Assembly: GCA_021773135.1 (NCBI GenBank) | Contig: JAJFKP010000004.1 | Location: 124,001-188,000 of the forward strand | From: Woeseiaceae bacterium | GTDB taxonomy: Bacteria > Pseudomonadota > Gammaproteobacteria > Steroidobacterales > Woeseiaceae | Length of the DNA stretch: 64,000 nucleotides | Reading direction: 5' to 3' | Shown: positions 1-8,893 of the stretch, piece by piece | Layout: every line of letters starts with the position of its first letter | Numbering within the stretch: the stretch's first letter is position 1 | Translations under genes and position numbers: made by a program | Notes under the pieces: model-generated | Seen by the model: only the letters and a program-made list of their open reading frames with translations | Database searches by the model: none | Told to the model about the DNA's origin: nothing

Positions 1-215
1 GTACAGCGACAACACGACGGGCACGGCTCTACTTTGGCTCGGTGAATAATATCTGCCTGCGACCATAGCCCGGCCAGCGTCCTGCCTTTTGGCGTATCAT
101 GGTGACCCGCGCCGTTTGCCTGAAAGTTTAACCAGGCGTCGTTTCTGCAGGCAATCGCGTGCTCGACAAGGGTCCCGACCCTGTTCTGACACCGCCCCAG
201 TTTAAGGAGAGACCT

Positions 216-938
216 ATGCGCCCGAGTGGCCGCACGCCGGATGAGTTACGCCCGGTACGATTTATTGCTGACTACACTAAACATGCTGCCGGCAGCGTGC
301 TCGCCGAATTCGGCGATACACGCGTGCTGTGCACTGCGAGCGTAGAACATCGCGTGCCGATCTGGTTGCGTGGTCGCGGCAAAGGGTGGGTGACGGGCGA
401 ATATGGCATGCTGCCAGGATCAACCAACACTCGCTCTGCCAGGGAAGCCGCGAGAGGCAAGCAAAGTGGCCGCACGCAGGAAATTCAGCGCCTGATCGGT
501 CGTTCATTGCGTGCGGCGACAGACCTTAAGGGACTGGGTGAAAAAACCGTTACGCTCGATTGCGATGTTCTGCAGGCTGACGGCGGGACGCGCACGGCTG
601 CAATCAGCGGCTCATACGTGGCACTGCAAATTGCGATGAACAGGCTGTGCGCACGCGGAGATCTGAAGACTAATCCCATTCATGGACAGATCGCTGCGAT
701 CTCGGTGGGTATTTTTCGTGGCACCCCTGTTCTTGACCTGGACTACGCCGAGGACTCTCAGGCTGAGACTGACATGAATGTTGTAATGAACGACGCAGGT
801 CGATTTATCGAAGTACAGGGGACCGCGGAGGGACATGCATTTGACCGCGGCGAATTCGACGCTTTGCTGACCCTTGCGGATAAGGGCGTCGCTGAAATAT
901 TGCAATTGCAAAGTGCCGCGATCGATTCGGCCGGATAA
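216..938 (+). CDS. rph: Ribonuclease PH
   Basis: Phosphorolytic 3'-5' exoribonuclease that trims tRNA precursors in the cytoplasm. The product is 240 aa, the usual family length, and begins [14 protein letters not shown], the family's typical N-terminus. The phosphate-binding TRTA stretch and the acidic C-terminal half ([18 protein letters not shown]) that holds metal-binding aspartates are present. An upstream in-frame start at 159 exists, but the AAGGAGA ribosome site at 204-210 fits the ATG at 216. It heads an rph-rdgB-hemW run. The first 215 bases hold no gene I can support. Confidence 0.95.
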   Translation: MRPSGRTPDELRPVRFIADYTKHAAGSVLAEFGDTRVLCTASVEHRVPIWLRGRGKGWVTGEYGMLPGSTNTRSAREAARGKQSGRTQEIQRLIGRSLRAATDLKGLGEKTVTLDCDVLQADGGTRTAAISGSYVALQIAMNRLCARGDLKTNPIHGQIAAISVGIFRGTPVLDLDYAEDSQAETDMNVVMNDAGRFIEVQGTAEGHAFDRGEFDALLTLADKGVAEILQLQSAAIDSAG

Positions 939-948
939 CGACAGGGCG

Positions 949-1554
949 GTGCCGATACCAAAGAAAATGATCCTGGCAAGTGGCAATGCCGGAAAAATCC
1001 GGGAAATCGAAGCCATCTTTTCCGCGCTCGGCGTCGCGATCATGCCGCAGGGCGCACTGGACATTGAGTCGCCCGAGGAGACCGGCGAAACATTCATCGA
1101 AAATGCGCTGCTGAAAGCGCGTCACGCAGCGGCCGTTTCCGGCCTGCCGGCAATCGCGGATGACTCGGGCATTTGTGTGGACGCATTGCATGGTCGGCCC
1201 GGCGTCTGGTCCGCACGTTACGCGGGCGATGATGCCACCGACGTTGAAAATGTAGACCGCCTGCTCGAGGAGATGGCGACTGTGCCGGAGGGCAAACGGG
1301 ACGCCGGGTTCCACTGTGCAGCGGTGCTGGTTTTTCCGGACACGTCAAAAGCGCCGCTCGTGGTCGAGGCCGTCTGGCGCGGTGAGATTGCACAAGGCCG
1401 GGTGGGTGCCGGCGGTTTTGGGTACGATCCGGTATTCCTCGACAAGAATGCGGGCAAAACCGGTGCACAAATGTCACGGCATGAAAAAAACGAGGTCAGT
1501 CATCGCGGTAAGGCATTTCGCGAATTGCGGCAACGGGTGCGGGGGCTCGAGTAA
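949..1554 (+). CDS. rdgB: XTP/dITP diphosphatase (non-canonical purine NTP pyrophosphatase)
   Basis: Housecleaning enzyme that hydrolyses ITP, dITP and XTP to monophosphates and so keeps deaminated purines out of DNA and RNA. The N-terminus MILASGNAGKIREI matches the Ham1/RdgB substrate-binding start (SGNxGKxxE), followed by ADDSGICVDAL with catalytic acidic residues and GGFGYDPVF. The GTG at 949 gives 201 aa; the ATG at 967 gives 195 aa and starts exactly at the conserved motif. Neither start has a strong ribosome site, so the start is unsettled. It lies 10 bp after rph. Confidence 0.92.
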   Translation: MPIPKKMILASGNAGKIREIEAIFSALGVAIMPQGALDIESPEETGETFIENALLKARHAAAVSGLPAIADDSGICVDALHGRPGVWSARYAGDDATDVENVDRLLEEMATVPEGKRDAGFHCAAVLVFPDTSKAPLVVEAVWRGEIAQGRVGAGGFGYDPVFLDKNAGKTGAQMSRHEKNEVSHRGKAFRELRQRVRGLE

Positions 1555-1570
1555 TAGTCGGATAAGCGGA

Positions 1571-1717
1571 TTATTGCCACCGTTGTCTTTGTATATTCAC
1601 TTACGCGCAGGTTAGCCGGATGGTGCCACCGTTATCCCTATACGTTCACCTGCTCCCAGGTTAGATAAATGTTGCCACCGTTATCTTTGTATATTCACCT
1701 ACCCTGGTGCGTTCGCA
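1571..1717 (+). repeat. Three 49-bp tandem copies of the hemW translation start
   Basis: Three consecutive units (1571-1619, 1620-1668, 1669-1717) each contain a version of the first ~11 codons of hemW. Unit 3 is the real gene start. Units 1 and 2 are upstream copies that end at a TAG inside a shared CAGGTTAG. Over the first 33 bases units 1 and 3 differ at 4 positions, and units 2 and 3 at 7. All seven unit 2/unit 3 differences are synonymous or Leu/Val and Ile/Val exchanges. A 49-bp period shifts the frame, so the copies cannot form one longer protein. Confidence 0.85.
1620..1664 (+). CDS. Possible 14-codon leader peptide copied from the hemW start
   Basis: This ATG-to-TAG mini-ORF is the second 49-bp unit and encodes MVPPLSLYVHLLPG, nearly the HemW N-terminus. 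An AGG lies about 8 bases before its ATG, and its stop codon sits in the AGGTTAG that precedes the true hemW start at 1669. It could couple ribosomes into hemW or be a by-product of duplication. Whether it is translated cannot be judged from sequence alone. Confidence 0.3.
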   Translation: MVPPLSLYVHLLPG

Positions 1718-2814
1718 AGTGTCCGTACTGCGACTTTAATTCACATCGGGCGGGCGAACATACCCAGAAAAAAAGATACCTGCTGGCGCTCGAGAAAGAC
1801 CTGCAGCGTGAAGCGGCGCTGGCGAACGGTCGTGTTGTTGAGACCATCTTTTTGGGTGGCGGTACGCCGAGCTTGTTTACGCCAGATGAAATCGGCAATG
1901 TGCTGCACGCCTGCGGTAAGTTTCTGCAACTAAGCGACGACTGCGAAATTACGATGGAGGCAAATCCCGGTACCGTGGAACGAGGCGCGCTGTCGGCTTA
2001 TCGGCAGAGCGGCATCAACAGGTTGTCCCTGGGGGCGCAGAGCTTTAATGCAGAGATGCTCAAGGTGCTGGGAAGAATCCACGGTCCTGACGACATATAC
2101 GTTGCCTGCAACGAAGCGGCTGCAGCCGGCTTCGACAGTGTTAATGTCGACCTGATGTTTGCGTTGCCGGGTCAGAGCCTGTCGGCAGCCATCGCTGATG
2201 TGGATGCACTACTGGCGCTGGCACCACCGCATATCTCCTATTACCAGCTGACCCTCGAGCCTAATACGGTATTTTTCAAACGGCCGCCGCCGAATATTCC
2301 CGATGACGACCTGGCCTGGGAAATACAGCAGGCATGCCACGAACGATTGGCGCAGGCTGGATTTGAATGCTACGAGATCTCAGCGTTTGCCCAACCCGGG
2401 CATCAATGTCGACACAATCTGAATTACTGGTCATTCGGTGATTACCTCGCCGCGGGTGCCGGTGCCCACGGCAAAATCACGCGCGCCGGAGCGGCTGCCT
2501 GGCGCTATAAAAAACCAGCAAACCCGTTGCTGTATATGGAATGGGCCGAAAAAGAAGCCGCCAGCCCCGCCATGACACCGATAGAAGCCGCCGACAGGGG
2601 GTTTGAATTCATGCTCAACAAGCTGCGCCTGTCCGAGGGCTTCACCGAGGCGGAGTTCACGTCGAAGACTGGCCAGGACTTCGTTGAGCTCGCGGCGACG
2701 CTGGCCGGTGCCGAGGCGGACGGCCTGGTCGAGCGGCAACCAGGAGATCGCTGGCGGCCGACCCAGGACGGATTTCGCCTGCTTAACGACCTGCAAGCGC
2801 GATTTCTGCCCTAG
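1669..2814 (+). CDS. hemW: HemW-type radical SAM heme chaperone
   Basis: Member of the HemW family (formerly called HemN-like coproporphyrinogen oxidase), which binds heme and an Fe-S cluster and is thought to deliver heme to respiratory enzymes. The radical-SAM motif CVRKCPYC (CxxxCxxC) lies near residues 15-22, without the extra upstream sequence of true HemN. Further motifs are FLGGGTPSLF, NPGTVE, GAQSF and YEISAFA. Length 381 aa is typical. The start is fixed by the family N-terminus LPPLSLYIHLPWC. Its 5' end is the third unit of a tandem repeat. Confidence 0.93.
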   Translation: MLPPLSLYIHLPWCVRKCPYCDFNSHRAGEHTQKKRYLLALEKDLQREAALANGRVVETIFLGGGTPSLFTPDEIGNVLHACGKFLQLSDDCEITMEANPGTVERGALSAYRQSGINRLSLGAQSFNAEMLKVLGRIHGPDDIYVACNEAAAAGFDSVNVDLMFALPGQSLSAAIADVDALLALAPPHISYYQLTLEPNTVFFKRPPPNIPDDDLAWEIQQACHERLAQAGFECYEISAFAQPGHQCRHNLNYWSFGDYLAAGAGAHGKITRAGAAAWRYKKPANPLLYMEWAEKEAASPAMTPIEAADRGFEFMLNKLRLSEGFTEAEFTSKTGQDFVELAATLAGAEADGLVERQPGDRWRPTQDGFRLLNDLQARFLP

Positions 2815-2968
2815 TCTCGAATCCCTGGATGTTTAATTCTGTCCATAGCGGGTGGCGGCATTTATGCACAACAACAAGCGATAGCCTGTTTTTTCCGTAT
2901 CATAAGCATGTTAACTAATTTGGGCTGTGCGAAAGGTATGATAAGTAATTGATTTAATAATGAATATT

Positions 2969-3039
2969 AAATTGGACACAAAATAGTCATTTTAGAAACA
3001 CCGCTTTAAAAATCCTCACTTAGCCCCCTTGTCCAATTT
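2969..3039. repeat. 10-bp inverted repeat in the AT-rich gap after hemW
   Basis: AAATTGGACA at 2969-2978 is mirrored by TGTCCAATTT at 3030-3039, flanking about 50 bp. The arms lie in a strongly AT-rich stretch (about 2900-3010) with runs such as GATTTAATAATGAATATTAAATT. There is no T-run behind the second arm, so it does not look like a terminator. It sits directly beside the DnaA boxes at 3052-3074 and may belong to the same element. Confidence 0.5.
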
Positions 3040-3051
3040 TAGTCCACAGAG

Positions 3052-3074
3052 TTATCCACAGGTTTTGTGGATAA
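3052..3074. promoter_or_regulatory. Two perfect converging DnaA boxes
   Basis: TTATCCACA at 3052-3060 on the plus strand and TGTGGATAA (the same box on the minus strand) at 3066-3074 are both exact matches to the DnaA 9-mer, five bases apart. A weaker TAGTCCACA lies at 3040-3048. The region 2815-3170 has no protein gene and holds an AT-rich tract resembling a DNA-unwinding element. Options are part of a replication origin, a DnaA-titration site, or DnaA control of the rpmE promoter. No dnaA, dnaN or gyrB is nearby, so origin identity is not shown. Confidence 0.7.
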
Positions 3075-3098
3075 AATAGTGGCGGCCTGCGCGGATAC

Positions 3099-3127
3099 TT
3101 GCGGAGACATAAGCTTAGCTATATCCT
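3099..3127 (+). promoter_or_regulatory. Probable sigma-70 promoter of rpmE
   Basis: TTGCGG (3099-3104) and TATCCT (3122-3127) are separated by 17 bp, a good housekeeping promoter match. The ATG of rpmE is about 44 bases downstream. The DnaA boxes lie just upstream of the -35 element, where a bound protein could influence initiation. Confidence 0.5.
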
Positions 3128-3170
3128 ACGCGCCCTTTTTTGAATGCTTGTGCCGTAAGGACGACTCGTA

Positions 3171-3374
3171 ATGAAAGCCGACATCCATCCGAATTACAGT
3201 GACACCAAAGTGACCTGTAGTTGTGGCAACGAATTCACCACCCGCAGCACGCTCGGTGATGACCTTACTATCGAGGTCTGCTCGGCCTGTCATCCGTTCT
3301 ACACCGGCAAACAGAAGATCGTCGATTCCGGCGGCCGTGTTGACAAGTTCCGCCGTAAGTACGGTATGGGCTAA
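3171..3374 (+). CDS. rpmE: 50S ribosomal protein L31 (zinc-binding type)
   Basis: Large-subunit ribosomal protein of 67 aa. It begins MKADIHPNY and carries the paired cysteines CSCG and CSACH that bind zinc in the C+ form of L31. The FYTGKQK and GGRVDKF segments are typical of the family. Zinc-containing L31 is usually swapped for a cysteine-free paralogue under zinc limitation; no paralogue is visible here. The gap to gltA (3375-3580) shows no gene. Confidence 0.96.
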   Translation: MKADIHPNYSDTKVTCSCGNEFTTRSTLGDDLTIEVCSACHPFYTGKQKIVDSGGRVDKFRRKYGMG

Positions 3375-3580
3375 CCGGCGGCCTGGGTTATCCTGAAGAA
3401 GACGCGACCTGCCCAAGCTATTTGCTCGTGATTCCGGCTTCCGGCACCATAGCGTGCTGCAGCTGGCGCTTTGCTGTGCCCGTATTGCCGACGGAGCCTT
3501 CAGGTACAGCCTGACTGCGAGCGTAGGCAGGCAACCAGGGATGAATGCCTGTCTGCCCCCACCGAAAGTTTGAGGATGAT

Positions 3581-4876
3581 ATGACGAAGAACGTATATAC
3601 GCTTACAAGCCCGGATGGAAAGACAATGGAGCTTCCGATCCGCAGCGGAACCACAGGACCCGATACAATCGAAATCGGACGCCTGTTTGCTGAGCAGGGT
3701 GTCTTTACTTACGATCCCGGCTTTGTTTCTACCGCCAGTTGCGACAGCGAAATAACCTTTATCGACGGCAAGAACGGTGTGCTGATGTACCGCGGCTACC
3801 CGGTCGAGCAGCTTGCCAAACATTCCAATTTTATCGAAGTCGCCTATCTCCTTTTATATGGCGAGCTGCCAACTGCCGTCGAGCTGTCCGAGTTTGATAC
3901 CTCGATTCGCAGACATACCATGCTGAACGAGGGCATGCTGCGCTTTTTCAACGGCTTTCGCTACGACGCTCACCCGATGGCGGTCCTGTCTGCCGTGGTG
4001 GGTTCGATGTCGGCTTACTACCACGATACGATGGACGTGAATAACGCCGAAGCACGCGAGGTGTTCACCCACCGAATCATAGCCAAGATGCCGACCATTG
4101 CGGCGGCCGCGCATAAACTCACGGCCGGACAACCGTATCGCTACCCGCGCAATGATCTGAGCTATACGGAAAATCTCTTGCACATGCTGTTCGCAGTGCC
4201 GGCAGAAGATTACGAGATTAACCAGGTTGCCGCCGAGGCGCTGGACCTGTTGTTCATACTGCACGCAGACCACGAACAAAACTGCTCAACGTCAACGGTA
4301 CGCATGGCGGGCAGCTCCGGTGCGAACCCTTATTCCGCTATCGCCGCCGGAATCTCCGCACTGTGGGGACCGGCGCACGGCGGTGCGAATGAGGCGGTGC
4401 TGCTAATGCTGGAAGAAATCGGCGACGCGAAGAACATTCCCAAGTTCGTAGAAAAGGCCAAGGACAAAAATGATCCGTTCCGGCTGATGGGCTTCGGTCA
4501 TCGCGTCTACAAGAATTTCGATCCGCGCGCGACGATCATCCGCGAGATGTGTCACAAGGTCCTGCAACAGATGGGACGCACGGATTCACCCCTTTTCGAA
4601 CTGGCGCTGGAACTGGAACAGGTGGCGTTGAAGGATGACTATTTCGTTGAGAAGAATCTTTATCCCAACGTTGATTTCTACTCCGGCATTATTTACCGGG
4701 CGCTTGGCATTCCAACTTCAATGTTTACCGTGATGTTCGCCATTGGCCGCACGGTGGGTTGGGTTGCGCACTGGCGTGAAATGATTACCGACCCTAATGG
4801 CCGCATCAGCCGTCCCCGCCAGGTTTATTCCGGCTCGGCGGCTCGCGACTATGTGCAGGTAGCGGACCGGAAGTAG
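3581..4876 (+). CDS. gltA: Citrate synthase (type II)
   Basis: Condenses acetyl-CoA and oxaloacetate to citrate at the entry of the TCA cycle. The product is 431 aa, like the NADH-sensitive hexameric enzymes of Gram-negative bacteria. Recognised motifs include [15 protein letters not shown], the catalytic-histidine segment [14 protein letters not shown], and [15 protein letters not shown]. The ATG at 3581 follows a GAGG ribosome site; a longer in-frame start at 3545 gives an N-terminus unlike the family. The 181 bp after it contain no gene. Confidence 0.96.
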   Translation: MTKNVYTLTSPDGKTMELPIRSGTTGPDTIEIGRLFAEQGVFTYDPGFVSTASCDSEITFIDGKNGVLMYRGYPVEQLAKHSNFIEVAYLLLYGELPTAVELSEFDTSIRRHTMLNEGMLRFFNGFRYDAHPMAVLSAVVGSMSAYYHDTMDVNNAEAREVFTHRIIAKMPTIAAAAHKLTAGQPYRYPRNDLSYTENLLHMLFAVPAEDYEINQVAAEALDLLFILHADHEQNCSTSTVRMAGSSGANPYSAIAAGISALWGPAHGGANEAVLLMLEEIGDAKNIPKFVEKAKDKNDPFRLMGFGHRVYKNFDPRATIIREMCHKVLQQMGRTDSPLFELALELEQVALKDDYFVEKNLYPNVDFYSGIIYRALGIPTSMFTVMFAIGRTVGWVAHWREMITDPNGRISRPRQVYSGSAARDYVQVADRK

Positions 4877-5057
4877 TCAGGTATCGCGACTGAACAAGGT
4901 TCGCCGACCCTGCCCGACTTCCAGCCACCGGACGGGTCGAACTGACGTTCAATGCAGTAACGTTTAACTTGCATCAGCCTTTGTTGCATAAACGCGCACG
5001 AGGGCAAGTTGCGCTGCAGCCGGAATGAACCAGGCCTACTGGTAGGTGGAACCAATT

Positions 5058-5675
5058 CTAGTCGCGGTTCCCGTTTATCAACCTGGCCACTGCGGACTGG
5101 TCCGCACGTTTCATCGGTTTGCCATTAACGGGACTGATGGGCGCCTGACGCAGTCCGTCTACGGGAAAGACCGTTGCCTCGACCGGCGAGTCATCGTGCA
5201 GAAAACGAAACCCTGCATACGTATCAACGCGATTTCGACGACTCTTCAGTCTGCGCTCAAATGGTTTGTATCCCAGCTTCCGTTCATCAAGCCGTAGCGC
5301 GATCAGCTCGGGCGTATCCGAAAACACATGCAGGTTTATCGCGGAGCTTATGCTGGCGGTGCCGTGCAGTACCGGACCCACGAGCCGCGGACTGAACTGC
5401 GCCAGGATATCCATGGCGGCAAACGCGGTTAATCGCAGCGCCTTAAGCAGATCCAGGTGTGACTCCCTGCCGAACAGCTTAAGGTGTTCGCTAACGGCAG
5501 CCTCAATTTCGCCGTTGCCCGGAAGGGACCCCCGCTCACTCATGCCGAGCCGCTCCGCGGCCTTTATTTTTGCGACACGAAAATCCTCGATACCCTGTTC
5601 GACAATAATACGAGCGGCCTCCTGCGCCAGTACCTGTCTGGCACGGTCGTTTCCGAATTCGCTTTTCCTGCCCAT
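5058..5675 (-). CDS. Conserved hypothetical protein cotranscribed with PBP1A
   Basis: A 205-aa soluble protein I cannot assign to a named family. It starts MGRKSEFGNDRARQVL, has a helical first half (VLAQEAARIIVEQG) and a second half containing LHGTASISSAINLHVFSD, which loosely recalls the G(S/T)-x-D strand of nucleotidyltransferases without its full acidic triad. No signal peptide or membrane helix is seen. The start at 5675 has AAGGA eight bases upstream and lies 25 bp behind the PBP1A stop, so the two genes probably share a transcript. A longer in-frame ORF reaching 5927 overlaps PBP1A and is not credible. Confidence 0.75.
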   Translation of the reverse strand: MGRKSEFGNDRARQVLAQEAARIIVEQGIEDFRVAKIKAAERLGMSERGSLPGNGEIEAAVSEHLKLFGRESHLDLLKALRLTAFAAMDILAQFSPRLVGPVLHGTASISSAINLHVFSDTPELIALRLDERKLGYKPFERRLKSRRNRVDTYAGFRFLHDDSPVEATVFPVDGLRQAPISPVNGKPMKRADQSAVARLINGNRD

Positions 5676-5700
5676 CCTTCTGGTCCTTTGCAGGGAATTC

Positions 5701-8388
5701 CTAAAACAAGGCTCCATCGTCTCCGGAAGAGTTGAATATGTCCTCGACGGTTTTCGATTCTTCGCAGACCGGTACGTGGTCCTCGCGAAACAGCTCAAAC
5801 ATGACATCTTCGAAAGGATGATTGGCGCCCGCAGGGCAACCGGTCGACTTTGAGATGCGCACGGTAACAATTCCGTCAGGCATTGGCATTTGATGATTCG
5901 GGACACCATCAAGCGCATTTTTCGCAAAGTCTATCCAGATCGGCAGGGCCGTTCGCGACCCTTCCTCGCGCGGACCCAGCGGCAGGTCATCGTCGTAGCC
6001 GACCCACACAACGCTGACGATGTCGGCGTTGAACCCGGCGAACCAGGCATCCCGCCTGTCATTGGACGTGCCGGTCTTGCCGGACAAATCCGTGCGTCCC
6101 AGGACGTTCGCGCGTACGCCGGTGCCGCGCCGAATGACATGCCGCATTGCATCCTGAATGAGGAACGCATTCTGTGGCGTAATAATTCTCTTGGCTGCCT
6201 TTATATTCTCAAATAACTCCGGAGCGTCGTTTGCTGCGGGTCGATACTCCTGCCCTAAATCTGCCATTCGCTCGAATGCGGCCTGCTGATCTGTAGTCAG
6301 CGCCGCAACCGTCGTTACCGCCTTATCTGCGGTTGGCGTCGACGGTTCGCCTGGCAGTGGTGCTGGCTCGACGTCGGCCATTATGTCCGCGCCAGGATCA
6401 CGCACGGGGTAGCGCGGCTCGCTGTCACGGCGGCGAAATTTCTCGTCGACTTCACATGCAGGACAGACGACCACCGGTTCGGCCCGATATACAACCTCGT
6501 TATCCGGCCCGATTATCGAATCAATCACGTAAGGCTTGACGGCGTAACCGCCGTTGGCAAAAGTTGCATAGGCCTGCGCCATGTCGAGTGGAGACGCATT
6601 GCCGCCGCCCAGGGCGAGAGAACCGTTGCGCGGCAAGGCCGAATCGTTAAAGCCAAACGGCGCCAGGTAATTCACAGCGAAGCCAATGCCTGTGTTGTTC
6701 AACAGCAGGCGCACTGAGGCAAGATTCATTGAGCGGACCATCGCCTCGCGAACCCGCTGCTCGCCATAGAAGCGGCCGCTGTAATTAACCGGTCGCCACA
6801 GGCGCTCAAGTGCCGAGGAATTAATAACGACGGGTGCGTCGAGGATGATCGTTGCAAGCGTATTGCCTGCTTCCAGCGCTGCGGAATAAATGAATGGCTT
6901 GAAAGACGACCCCGGCTGGCGTGCGGACTGACTCGCCCTGTTAAACTTGCTCAATGAGAAATCCAGCCCACCTACCAGGCTGGTTATCGCAGCGTCGTAT
7001 GGATCCAGCGAGACCAGCGCGGACTGCGCCTCCGGCAGCTGTGCCAGCGCCCAGCCGCCAACCGTTATGGGTATGACGTAAATAATGTCGCCGGGCGCCA
7101 GGACCTCTGCGGCCGTCTGCGGGGCGGGGCCCGCTGTTTCCCGGTCTATGAATGGTTTCGCCCAGGAAATCCCATGCCAGGGTAAAACAGTTCTCGCACC
7201 GTTCTGCAGGACAATATCGGCGCTGTTGTCTTCGTTGACGGCGGTCACCACTGCGACGGACATTCCGGCCGGGTTGCCGTAGTCCTGCAGTGTTTGTTGC
7301 AGCTCGTCCGGCCATTCGCTATACGGCTGGCCGAGTATTGCCGGGTCAGTATCGACCGATGCCAGAGGGCCGCGATAGCCGCGGCGCCGGGTGAATTCGA
7401 ACAGGCCGTTCTGTATGGCGTAATTGCCTGCAGACTGCAGGTGCGAATCCAGCGTGGTGATAACCCGGTACCCCGCGGAGTAGGTCGCTTCACCGAAACG
7501 GGAGAGCATTTCGCGCCGCACCATTTCGGCAACATACGGCGCCGTCAGTTCATTGGCGGTGCCATGCAGCTTTGAGACCACCGGATACTCCAGTGCCTCA
7601 CGCAGCTGACTCGCGTTGATGTGGCCAAGCTCGTGCATACGATTCAGTACATAGGTACGCCGGTTGCCGGCTTCCCTCGCACTGCGCACCGGGTTGTATT
7701 GACTGGGCGCCGGCAACACTCCCGCGAGCGTTGCCGCTTCCGCAATGTTTATTTCTGCGAGGTTCTTGCCAAAATACACTTGGGCTGCAGCGGCAACGCC
7801 GTATGCGCGTTGGCCGAAAAACATCTTGTTGACGAAGAGCGCCATGATCTCTTCTTTGGTAAACGCCTGTTCAATGGCATAAGCGAGAAACGCCTCTCGC
7901 AGTTTGCGTATAAAGGTCTGCTCACGCGTCAAGAAATAGTCCCGGGCGAGTTGCTGCGTAATGGTGCTGCCGCCGCTTTTGATTTCTCCGGTCCCTATGA
8001 GCTGCACCAGTGCACGCATGATTCCCTGGTAATCAATGCCCGGATGGTCGAAGAAGCGCCCGTCCTCGGCCGCCACGAAAGCATCCACGACAAAATCCGG
8101 CAGATCCTCATAATCAACGAGAAAGCGGCGACGTTCGCCGACCTCTTCGATCAGGCGACCGTCGCGACTGAAAATCCGCAGCGGTATCTGCAAAGGAATA
8201 TCGCGAATGGTCTCCGCGCGCGGCAGGCTGGGTGCCACATATAAATAGGCCCCGATAATGCCGGCGGTCGCGCCGATCGATCCGGTCAATCCGATTCCGG
8301 CGAGCAGGATCAGCCAGCGGATGCCGCGACGCCTGGGGCGCCGCGTGGCCGTGCGGGACCGGCCCAATGTCTTGCGTTCATTCTGCAT
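5701..8388 (-). CDS. mrcA: Penicillin-binding protein 1A (bifunctional glycosyltransferase/transpeptidase)
   Basis: Inner-membrane class A PBP that polymerises and cross-links peptidoglycan. The 895-aa product has a basic cytoplasmic tail, one membrane anchor (about residues 24-50), a glycosyltransferase domain (VAAEDGRFFDHPG, GGSTITQQLARD, NKMFFGQRAYG), an OB-like insert and a transpeptidase domain with SSFK, SMN and KTGTS active-site motifs. The gene is divergent from pilM, an arrangement also found in Pseudomonas (ponA/pilM). Confidence 0.95.
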   Translation of the reverse strand: MQNERKTLGRSRTATRRPRRRGIRWLILLAGIGLTGSIGATAGIIGAYLYVAPSLPRAETIRDIPLQIPLRIFSRDGRLIEEVGERRRFLVDYEDLPDFVVDAFVAAEDGRFFDHPGIDYQGIMRALVQLIGTGEIKSGGSTITQQLARDYFLTREQTFIRKLREAFLAYAIEQAFTKEEIMALFVNKMFFGQRAYGVAAAAQVYFGKNLAEINIAEAATLAGVLPAPSQYNPVRSAREAGNRRTYVLNRMHELGHINASQLREALEYPVVSKLHGTANELTAPYVAEMVRREMLSRFGEATYSAGYRVITTLDSHLQSAGNYAIQNGLFEFTRRRGYRGPLASVDTDPAILGQPYSEWPDELQQTLQDYGNPAGMSVAVVTAVNEDNSADIVLQNGARTVLPWHGISWAKPFIDRETAGPAPQTAAEVLAPGDIIYVIPITVGGWALAQLPEAQSALVSLDPYDAAITSLVGGLDFSLSKFNRASQSARQPGSSFKPFIYSAALEAGNTLATIILDAPVVINSSALERLWRPVNYSGRFYGEQRVREAMVRSMNLASVRLLLNNTGIGFAVNYLAPFGFNDSALPRNGSLALGGGNASPLDMAQAYATFANGGYAVKPYVIDSIIGPDNEVVYRAEPVVVCPACEVDEKFRRRDSEPRYPVRDPGADIMADVEPAPLPGEPSTPTADKAVTTVAALTTDQQAAFERMADLGQEYRPAANDAPELFENIKAAKRIITPQNAFLIQDAMRHVIRRGTGVRANVLGRTDLSGKTGTSNDRRDAWFAGFNADIVSVVWVGYDDDLPLGPREEGSRTALPIWIDFAKNALDGVPNHQMPMPDGIVTVRISKSTGCPAGANHPFEDVMFELFREDHVPVCEESKTVEDIFNSSGDDGALF

Positions 8389-8893
8389 GCGTCTGCGCGT
8401 TTCCAGGCAAATTGGTCAAAAAAGAGGGTTTGCGCCTCGGGGCCCGGCAATATATTCGTACTCAGTCGTTTGAGCCAGCTTTCTCGACAAAATGTTGCCC
8501 GTCAAATGTGGCTTTTCCGTGGCAGCCGACAGCGCGCATGATAGCCAGCGAGGCCGTTCGACCGCAATCGACCCCTCCAAATCGCCATTTCCGCGCAGAA
8601 TAGGCGCCTGCGGGCCGATTTCCGCGCCTAAATCACGTTTTCGTGCCCGAATTCGAGAGCAACTACCGCGGCGAAACAAGACCTCCATCACAGGCGGGGA
8701 ACTAAATACCTGAGAGGATACGAGGCGACGACCAGTTCACGGAAAGCTTCCTTCTGCGTCAGTAACATACGGATCGCTGGTTCGTGAACAAAGTCACGTT
8801 TTATTTAACATTTTATTGATATATAGTTAAATCGAATTGCTGAGGTCAATACTAATTTTGCTTCGCAACCTACCGACTTAGAAGGAAAAATAC
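8389..8893. other. 505-bp divergent control region between PBP1A and pilM
   Basis: No credible gene is present; short ORFs here lack family resemblance and ribosome sites. The pilM side (about 8795-8850) is very AT-rich, with TTTAAC (8804-8809) and TTAAAT (8827-8832) 17 bp apart as a weak promoter candidate, and an AAGGA ribosome site just before the GTG of pilM. I found no -24/-12 sigma-54 element by eye. Confidence 0.5.

Noticed and set aside
8416-8691. 91-codon minus-strand ORF in the PBP1A/pilM gap
   Set aside because: No ribosome site, arginine-rich random composition and no family resemblance; the gap is better read as a control region.
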